Shown in pieces: positions 8,298-16,937 of a stretch of DNA of 64,000 nucleotides; position 1 is the stretch's first letter, and the number at the start of each line of letters is the position of its first letter. A program made the translations under genes and the position numbers. Source of the stretch: Pseudomonas sp. BP8 (GTDB lineage: Bacteria > Pseudomonadota > Gammaproteobacteria > Pseudomonadales > Pseudomonadaceae); NCBI RefSeq assembly GCF_017875955.1, contig NZ_JAGINK010000001.1:3626501-3690500 (forward strand). The letters are read 5' to 3'. Under the pieces are notes generated by a model. It worked only from the letters and a program-made list of their open reading frames with translations, did no database searches and had not been told where the DNA came from.

Positions 8298-11200
8298 ATG
8301 AACGGGCACTCGGACGCCTTCACTCAACTCAATCGTACCTTCTCGAAAATTGTTCTGGATGCAGACGTCAGCGACGACGCAGACCTGAATGCCAGGCACA
8401 GCAGAGCAGGAAATCTCCTTTGGCCTGACCTTTTAACTCATCACCGTGTGATTCTGCTATCCGAGGCAGGCTCAGGTAAGACCGAGGAGATTAAGAATGT
8501 CGCTCGCCAGCTCCGGAGCGAAGGAAAGCCGGCATTCTTTCTGCGGATAGAGCACGTCAAAGACTTCTTCGAGGGCGCTTTCGAAGAGGGCACCCATGAT
8601 GAATTCATTAGCTGGTGCATCTCAGGAGCGGAGGGATGGATCCTTCTGGATTCAGTTGATGAGGCGAAGCTGCGAAGCCCACTCGATTTCGAGCTAGCCA
8701 TACGAAAGATTGGCTTGTACGCAAAGAAGGCTGGTGAGAACGCTCACATCGTTATCACCAGCAGGCTATCCGCCTGGCGCCCTAAAACTGATCTTGCGCT
8801 CTGCCAAAGAGAGTTTCCGTTCGCACCCAGCTCCGGTGACGCAGCTGAAGGTACAGACACCGCAAGCCCATTCATGCTTGTCACCCTAGATGACATCCAG
8901 GGCGAGCAGATTGATACTTTTTTGAGAGCTACAGGCGTCGAGGATGTTGACAGCTTCAGAACTGCTATTGAGCGAACCGAAGCAAACGCACTCACAACGC
9001 GTCCGTTGGACTTCCTGGAGCTCGTCATCTTCTGGAAATCTAACGTTAAGATTGGATCTCGCTACGAGCTGATGCTCAGCAGCATTGAAAGGCGGCTCCT
9101 AGAGCACGACCCGAATAGATCGCATGCGAAGCCAATAGCTCCAAACAAGCTCCGCCGCGGTGCCAGACTGGTCGCCTTGGCTACTACGTTGGCCCAAACA
9201 TCCGCTATTCGAATTCCTGATGGAAACCGAAACACCCGAGGGATGCCGTTAGATGGGATTCTCGGCGATTGGACTGAGACTGAATGCGAGGCGCTGCTCA
9301 GCCGGCCTATCTTCGATGAAGGCATCTATGGCACTACGCGCTTTCACCATCGCTCCGTCCGGGAGTACCTCACTGCGGAGTGGCTACACCATCAACTCCT
9401 GAACGAAGCTTCTCGCGTCAAAATCGAAGGCCTATTTTTCAAGACCCAGTATGGCCGTGAGGTCATAGAACCAACGATGCGACCTGTGTTGCCGTGGCTC
9501 GCCTTGCTTGATGAGCGCATCCGAGAGCGGGCCATCCGTGTCGCTCCAGAGATTTTCTTTGAGGACGGTGATCCCAAACATCTCCCGAGAGACTCTAGGC
9601 GCGTAATTCTTCAGCAGGTGTGTAAGGCGCTGGCCCGACCTGCACATGATTGGACAGTCACTGAGCACACGGCCGTGCAGTTGTTCGCGCACACTGATCT
9701 CGCGGACGTCATAAAAGAGCTTCTTGCCGAATACTGCGAGCACAGCCACATCGTTTCATTCCTGCTTGAGATGGTTGCCCAGGCCAAGATGGATGTCCTA
9801 GCTCCTGAAGCCAGGGAGTACGCCCTCAACACCAGGGACGCCCGCGTAAAGGTGGCTGCGATCCGCGCAGTCAAAGAGGCAGGTTCTGCAGATGACGTCG
9901 CTAGCCTGCGAATAGAGATGCTGGCGCGAACCTCCAAATTCGGGCGTGACTGCTTGGCAGAGCTGATAGAAGACCTGCCGATGGACGAGGTGTGGACTCA
10001 GTGGCTTTTGGACTCTCTGGCACGCTCTGCACGTAAGCCAACCTACAGCAGCAGCGATGAGCTCGCTTTCGCGATCTCCGAGATCATAGACGCATGCCCA
10101 ACAGAGTTCCTCCACCTATTCCTTGAGGGCGTCGATGAGCTTTTTGACAAGGCTCCCGCAATTGATCGCGGCTACTGCGAGATCTCTAAACGTTTCTCCT
10201 GGCTGGCAGAACCTGCAGCTCAGGCCGCGCTGCGCCTCCTGAAAGCCAACGATGCGAGGGCTATGGCACCGCGCGTGCTTTCTGTGCTGCGAAAGCTTTC
10301 TCGCTTAGACAGCTACAACGACCTTGCAGACAGGAGTGCGATCACTGAGGTGAGGGAAGTCGTACCAACGTGGCCGGAGATGGATCATCAGCTGTTCTGG
10401 CATGATGTCATCGAAACGCGTAAAAGCGCGGAGAAGGCTATTGCCGACACTTGGGATCTCGGCGGTTTCCAGCATATTTGGACATACAACACCCAGAATT
10501 TCGAGCGTGCATGCGCTGACATTACCCAGAAAACAGAACTCGATGACCAACTCATGGCATTGAGTCTGGCGTTTCACATCTACCAGGAAGCCGGTCGTCC
10601 AGGCTCCTGGCACGAGCAACTCGAAACCGCGTGCGATGGCCGTCTAGAGCTCTGTTCAAAACTGGAGTTCATCAGCAAACCTCAGTCCAGCGAGATGACC
10701 AGGTTTGAGCGTCGTCAAGCGGAGCTGAAGGAGAAGCAGGAACGTCAAGCAGCCAAGGAGCAAGAGGAGTGGGAGGCCTGGAAGGAGCATTTGGCCAGAA
10801 ATCTTATAAGCTTACTTGGCTCCGCCACACCAGGCGCTATCACCAATGCCCAACATACCCTTGACCTTCATATGCGCTCACTGGTCACAGGTACGGGCAA
10901 GAAGTCACAGGGTGATTGGGCGTCCCTCATTCCAGAGTTTGGAGAGCCGATCGCCAAGGCATTCCGGGAAGGAGCCATCAAATTCTGGAGGACTGCGCCT
11001 CAGAAATTGCCAAGCGAAGGAGGGCACGCCCTTGTACCATCAGCGACTGTGTCGCTCGGCCTAACTGGGCTCGCGATAGAGGCCAAAGAGCTCCCAACTC
11101 TCTTTTCTCAGATGACAGTCGCTGAGGCTGATGTCGCAGCGCGTTTTGGCTTGCTCGATCTCTACAGCTTTCCGACCTGGCTATCGAGTCTGTTCTCCTA

Positions 11201-12587
11201 CCATTCTGATGTCGTTGCGACACTCGCTCTCCAGGAAATTGAAAGCGAACTGAGTGCTGCTCCAAGTGATTCGCGCCACCACTGCATACTGGAAAAGGTA
11301 CGAAGGGGTGGTGACTGGATGTTCGACCATATCGCCCCGTCATTGATCTCGCGGTTGGAGAACCCAGTCGGAAGCGTCACGGGCCTGCAGCTGGCGCTGA
11401 GCATCTTGAACGATTCGTCCATTGCTGATGACGCGATCTCGAGGCTGGCCAGTGTAATGCCCCTCCCTTGTAGCGAGCCCGAGATAGCGGCAACCTGGTT
11501 TGCTGCTTGGATCGGGACGCAGCCAATCGTTGCAATCCCAGCTCTAGCGCAACACCTTGAAGCAATGACATTCGACGAGGACAAGACGAGGCTCGTGATG
11601 CTCTGCTTGACGGTTATCGCAGGTAACCGCAACGGAAGCCGCTGCCGCCAACAGTACAAAGCCCCTCACCACGCTGCGGAGTTGTATCTACTAGCGAGCA
11701 AGCAGATTAGGGTTGAAGACGACATCAATCGCTTAGGAAAGGGCGTTTACTCACCTGGCCTGCGCGATGACGCTCAGGACGCAAGAAATGGACTCCTAAA
11801 CATCATTCGGGACACCACTGGCCACGAAGCTTTCCTCGCGCTTGAGAAGATTGCCCGAGAGCATCCTGTACCACGCCTTCGAGCATGGAGCGCGTTTTAC
11901 ACAGAGCAAAGGGCTACAGCTGATTCGAAATCCACGCCCTGGGAGCCAGCGGATGTTGTCGACTTCCAGAACCGGCTTGAAAAGATACCGGCTAGCCACC
12001 GCGAGCTGTGGAGCCTTGCAATTGACCGCCTTCAAGATTTGAAGCACGACCTTGAGAATGGTGACTCAAGCATTGCAGAACTCCTGCTGCCAGCTAGTCA
12101 AGAGAATACGCTTAGAAAACACATCGGAAACTGGTGTAGAGAGCGTGCAGCAGGCCGCTACGTCATATCACAAGAGGAGCAGCTCGCAGACGACAAACGT
12201 CCGGATTTCAGACTGCATAGCACCCGATTTGATGGGCCTGTGCCCATTGAACTCAAGCTTGCGGACAAATGGCCTGGCTCGCGGTTGTTCGAACGGCTGG
12301 AGAACCAACTGGGTGGTGATTACCTGCGTGACACACGGTCTACGTGTGGGATTTTCCTTGTGGTGAATCAAGGAAGCAGAGAGCTCTGGGTGACCTCGAA
12401 GGGCCGACTAGCTTTTGACGATCTCGTCATCGCTCTGCAAGATGAATGGAAGTCCCTGGCTCCTAAGTATCCCGGTGTTGCTGACATCAAGGTCGTCGGA
12501 ATTGACCTTACCAAGCGAGGAGGGAAGGCGGCAGCCAAAGCCATCAACGCCAACCAGGCGAAAGCCAGCTTGAGCGAAGAGGAGTAA
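8298..12587 (+). CDS. Large NACHT/STAND-like NTPase with C-terminal PD-(D/E)XK-type nuclease motif (putative defence effector)
   Basis: A 1429-aa soluble protein. Walker A is S-E-A-G-S-G-K-T (residues 55-62), Walker B is W-I-L-L-D-S-V-D-E (114-122), and a sensor-like I-V-I-T-S-R sits at 151-156, as in NACHT/STAND NTPases. The middle (about 400-1250) is helical with repeat-like segments and a charged coiled stretch near 810-840. The C-terminus carries R-P-D-F-R (1301-1305) and P-I-E-L-K (1316-1320): D1303, E1318, K1320 fit a PD-(D/E)XK site. Avs proteins instead place effectors at the N-terminus. A 124-aa gene follows after 4 nt. Island context supports an antiphage role, but this is inference. 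Confidence 0.75.
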   Translation: MNGHSDAFTQLNRTFSKIVLDADVSDDADLNARHSRAGNLLWPDLLTHHRVILLSEAGSGKTEEIKNVARQLRSEGKPAFFLRIEHVKDFFEGAFEEGTHDEFISWCISGAEGWILLDSVDEAKLRSPLDFELAIRKIGLYAKKAGENAHIVITSRLSAWRPKTDLALCQREFPFAPSSGDAAEGTDTASPFMLVTLDDIQGEQIDTFLRATGVEDVDSFRTAIERTEANALTTRPLDFLELVIFWKSNVKIGSRYELMLSSIERRLLEHDPNRSHAKPIAPNKLRRGARLVALATTLAQTSAIRIPDGNRNTRGMPLDGILGDWTETECEALLSRPIFDEGIYGTTRFHHRSVREYLTAEWLHHQLLNEASRVKIEGLFFKTQYGREVIEPTMRPVLPWLALLDERIRERAIRVAPEIFFEDGDPKHLPRDSRRVILQQVCKALARPAHDWTVTEHTAVQLFAHTDLADVIKELLAEYCEHSHIVSFLLEMVAQAKMDVLAPEAREYALNTRDARVKVAAIRAVKEAGSADDVASLRIEMLARTSKFGRDCLAELIEDLPMDEVWTQWLLDSLARSARKPTYSSSDELAFAISEIIDACPTEFLHLFLEGVDELFDKAPAIDRGYCEISKRFSWLAEPAAQAALRLLKANDARAMAPRVLSVLRKLSRLDSYNDLADRSAITEVREVVPTWPEMDHQLFWHDVIETRKSAEKAIADTWDLGGFQHIWTYNTQNFERACADITQKTELDDQLMALSLAFHIYQEAGRPGSWHEQLETACDGRLELCSKLEFISKPQSSEMTRFERRQAELKEKQERQAAKEQEEWEAWKEHLARNLISLLGSATPGAITNAQHTLDLHMRSLVTGTGKKSQGDWASLIPEFGEPIAKAFREGAIKFWRTAPQKLPSEGGHALVPSATVSLGLTGLAIEAKELPTLFSQMTVAEADVAARFGLLDLYSFPTWLSSLFSYHSDVVATLALQEIESELSAAPSDSRHHCILEKVRRGGDWMFDHIAPSLISRLENPVGSVTGLQLALSILNDSSIADDAISRLASVMPLPCSEPEIAATWFAAWIGTQPIVAIPALAQHLEAMTFDEDKTRLVMLCLTVIAGNRNGSRCRQQYKAPHHAAELYLLASKQIRVEDDINRLGKGVYSPGLRDDAQDARNGLLNIIRDTTGHEAFLALEKIAREHPVPRLRAWSAFYTEQRATADSKSTPWEPADVVDFQNRLEKIPASHRELWSLAIDRLQDLKHDLENGDSSIAELLLPASQENTLRKHIGNWCRERAAGRYVISQEEQLADDKRPDFRLHSTRFDGPVPIELKLADKWPGSRLFERLENQLGGDYLRDTRSTCGIFLVVNQGSRELWVTSKGRLAFDDLVIALQDEWKSLAPKYPGVADIKVVGIDLTKRGGKAAAKAINANQAKASLSEEE

Positions 12588-12591
12588 AACC

Positions 12592-12966
12592 ATGGCCGAT
12601 TCCACAGTAGGCGAGCGTCAACTGCGGCGGCTGCTTTGGGCTCTATCCGATCTCCGCCCTGGCGACCCTAAAGCGGCAGCTGTCCTCCAGGAGCTGGATC
12701 TGATCGAGCGCGACCTTTGCGACGTGGCCTTGTCCTGCAAACATCTCCTCGACCTGGTCACTACCTCTCCTCGATCTTCAGGCCGCTTGGTCGTTGACGA
12801 GCACACGATCCCGATGCCCTGGCGGGAGCGATTTGCCCAAGCCAGCGTTGGGTCTACCCGAGTTGCCGCGGGCCCATACTTAGATGATTTGGAGAAATTC
12901 GTCGAGGAATGGGGGAGGGAGATGACTCATCTTCAGGCACATCGGGATGCGGCCAGTTCCGACTGA
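12592..12966 (+). CDS. Hypothetical protein coupled to the NACHT-like gene
   Basis: A 124-aa helical, Leu/Arg/Glu-rich protein with no recognised domain. Its ATG is 4 nt past the stop of the 1429-aa NTPase and its SD (GAAGAGGAG) is inside the end of that gene, so the two are co-translated. It may be a regulator, inhibitor or accessory subunit of the large protein. A conserved-looking stretch is P-W-R-E-R-F-A-Q-A-S-V-G-S-T-R-V near residue 75. Confidence 0.7.
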   Translation: MADSTVGERQLRRLLWALSDLRPGDPKAAAVLQELDLIERDLCDVALSCKHLLDLVTTSPRSSGRLVVDEHTIPMPWRERFAQASVGSTRVAAGPYLDDLEKFVEEWGREMTHLQAHRDAASSD

Positions 12967-13105
12967 GCTTACGTGCCTAATGTTTCGTAGTCGCAATGTC
13001 TCTTTTGCTCATACAAGACAGCTTAATTTAACTATTTTTGATTTCCGGCTAAAGGTTTAGGAGGTTTGAGCCGTAATTATAATAAATGAGCTTATTGAGA
13101 TACTT

Positions 13106-14290
13106 ATGCAAAAGCAAGCCTGGGCCAGCGGTACCCCTGAACATCATTCCGAGACGAAAATTGATGAAAACACACCCTCTAACTGTGCTGTAGTATCGAT
13201 AGATTTCGAAGACGACCATGCCCGCCTTCTTATGGATGGCCTCGCGCATGATCTAACCGCCCAACAATGTGGGATGCTGGTTTGCATTCTTGCAGAAACA
13301 GTCAAAGTTTTAGCTGGAACATCCGATACTGAAGCGTGCCGGCAAGCAGCGCTGATCTTTAAAAACTATAAGTTATGGTATGGACTGATAGAGATACGAA
13401 CGACCTCCGAGGAAGAGGACATGCTGAGAAGCCACGTGTACTGGCGGACAGAGCATGAATATTTTTTTGCTGGCTATTTCCGTGGCCTTCACTCGCCCCC
13501 CGGCACTCAGAATTATCACGCGGTACAAATAGCCGCAGGTATCGACTCGAATCGAACAGTGATTTCTTATGACAGCAAAATCGTTCAACTGGATATAGCT
13601 CAGACCTCTAGGTTGGTGGAACAACTCTGGATTGCTGGATACCTCAAAGCCCAGGTAGAAGCGGCTGTCGGACATAACGTTTCCGACCCTTCCGCCGTGG
13701 TCGAAAATTCTTGCCGCCCAAGTTTTAATTTTCATGAGCAGTCGGTTGGCGGCGAGGCCTTCAAAAACCTCCGCAAATTTGAATGGCACGGATATGGGTT
13801 AAGCGGCAAGTTCCCTGTAGCTGTTAAAAATTCAAAAAAACATGTGATACTGGACATGGATGGCTCACATCATCATCTTTCAGCACAAAACTGTGCTGAA
13901 ATCGCCAAAAATCTCACCATACTGCTAGCGACCAACTATGAGCTAGGGTTTCAGCACTTTGATGAAGCGACTCTAGCGCTGCTTGCAGCCTCACTAGAAT
14001 GGCATAAATTTATCCACGAACGGGCAGGGTGCGCTGGCGCAAAGCCCATGGACATTTATACCGGCAACAAGAGAGGTTACGAGTTCATCGCTTCTGCGTA
14101 CTTTCAGAGCAATGCACCATCTGCAAGCGCCTCTCTCTATCACCGCGTACTCATCGCACTTGATGAAGACGTAGGCCTTCCATGTATCAGCATCGACAAC
14201 AGAGCCTTTCCCATGAGCATAGAAGAGGCGCTATGGCTGATCGAGAATCTCCAGATCGCCGGATATGTCGCGGCGATGGCTGACCAATAA
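13106..14290 (+). CDS. Hypothetical protein built from two tandem homologous units
   Basis: A 394-aa protein. Unit 1 (about 28-195) and unit 2 (about 239-394) align: V-S-I-D-F-E-D-D-H-A-R-L-L-M-D-G...L-T-A-Q-Q against V-I-L-D-M-D-G...L-S-A-Q-N; then E-Y-F-F-A-G-Y-F against E-F-I-A-S-A-Y-F; then Y-H-A-V-Q-I-A against Y-H-R-V-L-I-A; ending L-W-I-A-G-Y against L-Q-I-A-G-Y. No known domain. The upstream 140 bp is strongly AT-rich and codon use is less GC-biased than in flanking genes, suggesting recent acquisition. It resembles the 190-aa product at 19528 in layout. Confidence 0.75.
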   Translation: MQKQAWASGTPEHHSETKIDENTPSNCAVVSIDFEDDHARLLMDGLAHDLTAQQCGMLVCILAETVKVLAGTSDTEACRQAALIFKNYKLWYGLIEIRTTSEEEDMLRSHVYWRTEHEYFFAGYFRGLHSPPGTQNYHAVQIAAGIDSNRTVISYDSKIVQLDIAQTSRLVEQLWIAGYLKAQVEAAVGHNVSDPSAVVENSCRPSFNFHEQSVGGEAFKNLRKFEWHGYGLSGKFPVAVKNSKKHVILDMDGSHHHLSAQNCAEIAKNLTILLATNYELGFQHFDEATLALLAASLEWHKFIHERAGCAGAKPMDIYTGNKRGYEFIASAYFQSNAPSASASLYHRVLIALDEDVGLPCISIDNRAFPMSIEEALWLIENLQIAGYVAAMADQ

Positions 14291-14344
14291 GCTTGCCAAG
14301 CTGAGGGGGGGGCTGATTCTCGTGCTGAAGCCGGAGGCTAGGGG

Positions 14345-14406
14345 GTTGTAACGTAGTTTCTGGAATGTAACATCGGTCACGTTACATTCTAAAAACCGCG
14401 TTACAA
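14345..14406. repeat. Nested inverted repeat overlapping the 3' end of the HNH gene
   Basis: Outer arms TTGTAACG / CGTTACAA (14345-14352, 14399-14406) enclose a perfect inner inverted repeat GAATGTAAC / GTTACATTC with a 9-nt spacer. The right arms fall in the last codons of the HNH gene. Possible roles are a terminator-like structure or a protein-binding or recombination site. Confidence 0.6.
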
Positions 14407-15183
14407 GCCTGAGGTCGGGCCGTTAGGGCAGAGCGCCGCTTTGCTTCGGCTAGGTGCTCTTTGAGCTTTTCAATGCTCATGACCTCGGATCCACGATGCA
14501 CCACCGCATGGCAGTTCGGGCACAGCGGGATCAGATCCTTTATCGGATCAAGCTTGTACTCGGCGCCGATCGTACTCAGAGGAACGATGTGGTGGACATG
14601 GATGAGCCCCTCGGCAACCTCGCCATAAACCAGTCCGAAGTCGAATTCGCACGCAGCGCAAACCGCATTGTGGTGATCAATGCATGCGGCCCTAGCCTGA
14701 GCGCTACGCTCATAGGCATTAACCTTGACCTCTCGGACGGCGCCCTCAAGGTACAACTCGGGCTGACTGACCTCTTCAGGGAGTGCTGGAATCGGTGGCT
14801 CGTCGCACGCAAACCACTCGCCATCCTGCTTCAGTAGCCACTTACGAATGATGGAGCGCTCAAAATCTTTGATCTTTGCAGGGCCCGCACCGTCCTCATC
14901 CTGGCGCTCATCTGAGTGTGTAATCTTGAACGTATAGAGTTCGTATCCTTCCTCGCCAACCAGCCTGAGATGCTCCACGCTCTGCGGATAACCATGGTTA
15001 CGACGCCCATTCTCGATTTCCCAATCCTCGCTGAGGATGAGTGAACGACCGCCACTTATGTGGATATCCCATGCGCCAAAAATGATCTTGCGCTCCTGGT
15101 GATTTACAAACGACCAGCTCCAAGTCCAATTTTTACACGTCGCGCCCTTGGACTCGATGGCTTGGATAGTACGGAGTGGTCAT
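14382..15183 (-). pseudogene. HNH endonuclease gene with a probable 5' frameshift
   Basis: The HNH core is intact: C-x2-C (VCAACEF), H-V-H-H-I-V-P-L-S, then L-C-P-N-C-H-A-V-V-H-R, a McrA-like zinc-stabilised HNH. The nearest usable start in frame is GTG at 14978 (198 aa), yet protein-like sequence continues upstream in frame for 67 codons (…NWTWSWSF…IIFGAWDIHISGGRSL…) to a stop at 15182-15180 with no ATG, GTG or TTG. An ATG at 15183 with AGGA 7 nt before it lies one nucleotide out of frame. A single-base indel in the first codons, or a sequencing error, would restore one longer protein. If functional it is probably a restriction-type nuclease. Confidence 0.65.
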
Positions 15184-15332
15184 ACACAGATCCTGGGCGT
15201 GGAGTGCCGGAAGGGGTGGCGAGGGACGTACAGAACGTGACGGAGTCGACAACGTTAGCGCTTCGCTTATAGCATCAGGACGCGTGGCCATCAAAGCGCC
15301 ATGCAACCGCACTTCGCCAAGGAACGTCGACT

Positions 15333-16937
15333 GTGATCACAAAAATCCGTATCCGTGGGTACCGCATCTACAAAGATTTCGAGCTCAAGCCCAACCCGGG
15401 CGTAAACATCCTGGTCGGTGACAATGACGCTGGGAAGTCCACATTGATGGAAGCCATTTCGCTGGCGCTGAACGGCCGTATAGGTGGACGGGGCATCCTC
15501 GAAGAATTGAACCCGCACTGGTTCAACACTCAAATGGTGGCTGAATTTCTGGCACTCCGGAATGCAGGGAAGACGCCCAAGCTCCCAGAGATTCTGATCG
15601 AGCTTTACCTGCAGGACATAGCTGATCTGCAGGTACTACTCGGTGCGGTGAATGCGGACGTGCCGACCAACGTGTGCCCAGGGGTATTCCTCTCCATTTT
15701 CCCGAACGAGGAATACCAGGACGAGCTGGATCAGTGGCTCAAGGATCCTTCACTCCTGCTGCCCGTTGAGTATTACACCTATGAATGGCGGTCGTTTGCT
15801 GACAACGAGCTCACTCGGCGCCCGCGGGCGCTGTCGGTGGCCACGATCGATTCTCTGACGGTCAAGTCCGCTGCTGGGGTTGACTACCACCTTCGACAAA
15901 TCCTGAGCGATCACCTGGAGTCAGCCGAGAAAGCGCAAATCTCGCTGGACTATCGAGGCGTGAAAGCATCCATGACTGAAGGAGCGCTGGCGCCGGTGAA
16001 CAAGCGGCTCGAGGGGCTTGGCGCTGCGCTGCAGTCTGAGCCTATGGCGCTGGCAATGGATCAAACGTCCAGGACATCCTGGGATAGCGTGGTCACTCCT
16101 CACGTCGATGGCCTTCCATTCGCGATGGCTGGCCAAGGGCAGCAAGCCGCAATCAAGATCTCCCTCGCGATGAAGCGGCACTCTTCAAGCGTGAAAATCG
16201 TGATGATCGAGGAGCCGGAAAACCACCTCTCACACACCAGCCTAACGACACTTCTCAACCGTATCGAAGACCTGGCCACGGAGGAGCAGCAGCTTTTCAT
16301 TCCAACTCATAGCACCTACGTGTTGAATCGACTCGGCCTTAACGCGTTGCTACTACTCCACCGCAGCAGCGCGGCCAAAATCACGGAGCTCGATCCGACA
16401 ACGGTGAGCTACTTTCAAAAGCTTCCAGGCTACGACACCCTCCGCCTCGTGCTAGCGAAAAAGGTCGTCCTGGTAGAGGGGCCATCTGACGAGATCATTT
16501 TTGAACGTGTCTACGAAGACTGTTTTGGCGCTCGACCAATGGCCCATGGCATTGATGTCATCAGCATGCGTGGACTTGCACTGGCACGATGCCTTGAGCT
16601 CTGCGCTGCGATCAACAAGCCAGTCGCCGTCATGCGCGACAATGATGGCATTGACCCGACTGAGCTCCGTAAGCCTGTTGAGCAGTGGCTGGAAACAAAG
16701 CGCAGAGATCTCTTCATTGGGGCGGTAGCCGACGGCGCGACTCTTGAGCCTCAACTCATTACTGCCAATGGCGAACCTCAGCTGCGCAAAACTCTCGGCA
16801 TCACCGATGCAGCCGACCTGGCAACGTGGATGAAACGTGAGAAAACGGAGGGAGCGATTCGAATCGCCGAGTCTGACGAAGCCCTCAGCCCACCTCCCTA
16901 TATGAAGGCCGCGGCGGAGTTTATTCACGATGCCTAA
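15333..16937 (+). CDS. Gabija GajA-like / class 2 OLD-family ATPase-TOPRIM nuclease
   Basis: A 534-aa protein. An ABC/SMC-like ATPase begins with Walker A G-D-N-D-A-G-K-S (29-36), a signature-like G-Q-G-Q-Q-A-A-I-K-I-S (267-277) and Walker B I-V-M-I-E-E-P-E-N-H-L (289-299). A TOPRIM domain follows: V-V-L-V-E-G-P-S-D-E (E382) and M-R-D-N-D-G (D436, D438). This ATPase-TOPRIM layout plus an overlapping UvrD-type helicase gene is the Gabija/class 2 OLD arrangement. It is close to, somewhat shorter than, known GajA proteins. In Gabija, GajA nicks DNA on nucleotide depletion; that role here is inferred. Confidence 0.85.
   Translation: MITKIRIRGYRIYKDFELKPNPGVNILVGDNDAGKSTLMEAISLALNGRIGGRGILEELNPHWFNTQMVAEFLALRNAGKTPKLPEILIELYLQDIADLQVLLGAVNADVPTNVCPGVFLSIFPNEEYQDELDQWLKDPSLLLPVEYYTYEWRSFADNELTRRPRALSVATIDSLTVKSAAGVDYHLRQILSDHLESAEKAQISLDYRGVKASMTEGALAPVNKRLEGLGAALQSEPMALAMDQTSRTSWDSVVTPHVDGLPFAMAGQGQQAAIKISLAMKRHSSSVKIVMIEEPENHLSHTSLTTLLNRIEDLATEEQQLFIPTHSTYVLNRLGLNALLLLHRSSAAKITELDPTTVSYFQKLPGYDTLRLVLAKKVVLVEGPSDEIIFERVYEDCFGARPMAHGIDVISMRGLALARCLELCAAINKPVAVMRDNDGIDPTELRKPVEQWLETKRRDLFIGAVADGATLEPQLITANGEPQLRKTLGITDAADLATWMKREKTEGAIRIAESDEALSPPPYMKAAAEFIHDA

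Noticed and set aside
8298..12587. Calling the large NTPase an Avs protein
   Set aside because: Avs proteins have an N-terminal effector, central NTPase and C-terminal TPR sensor; here the NTPase is N-terminal and the nuclease-like motif C-terminal.
14382..14978. HNH protein as IscB/IsrB with the repeats as omega-RNA
   Set aside because: The protein lacks RuvC motifs and an IscB-like layout, and no repeat copy lies next to it.
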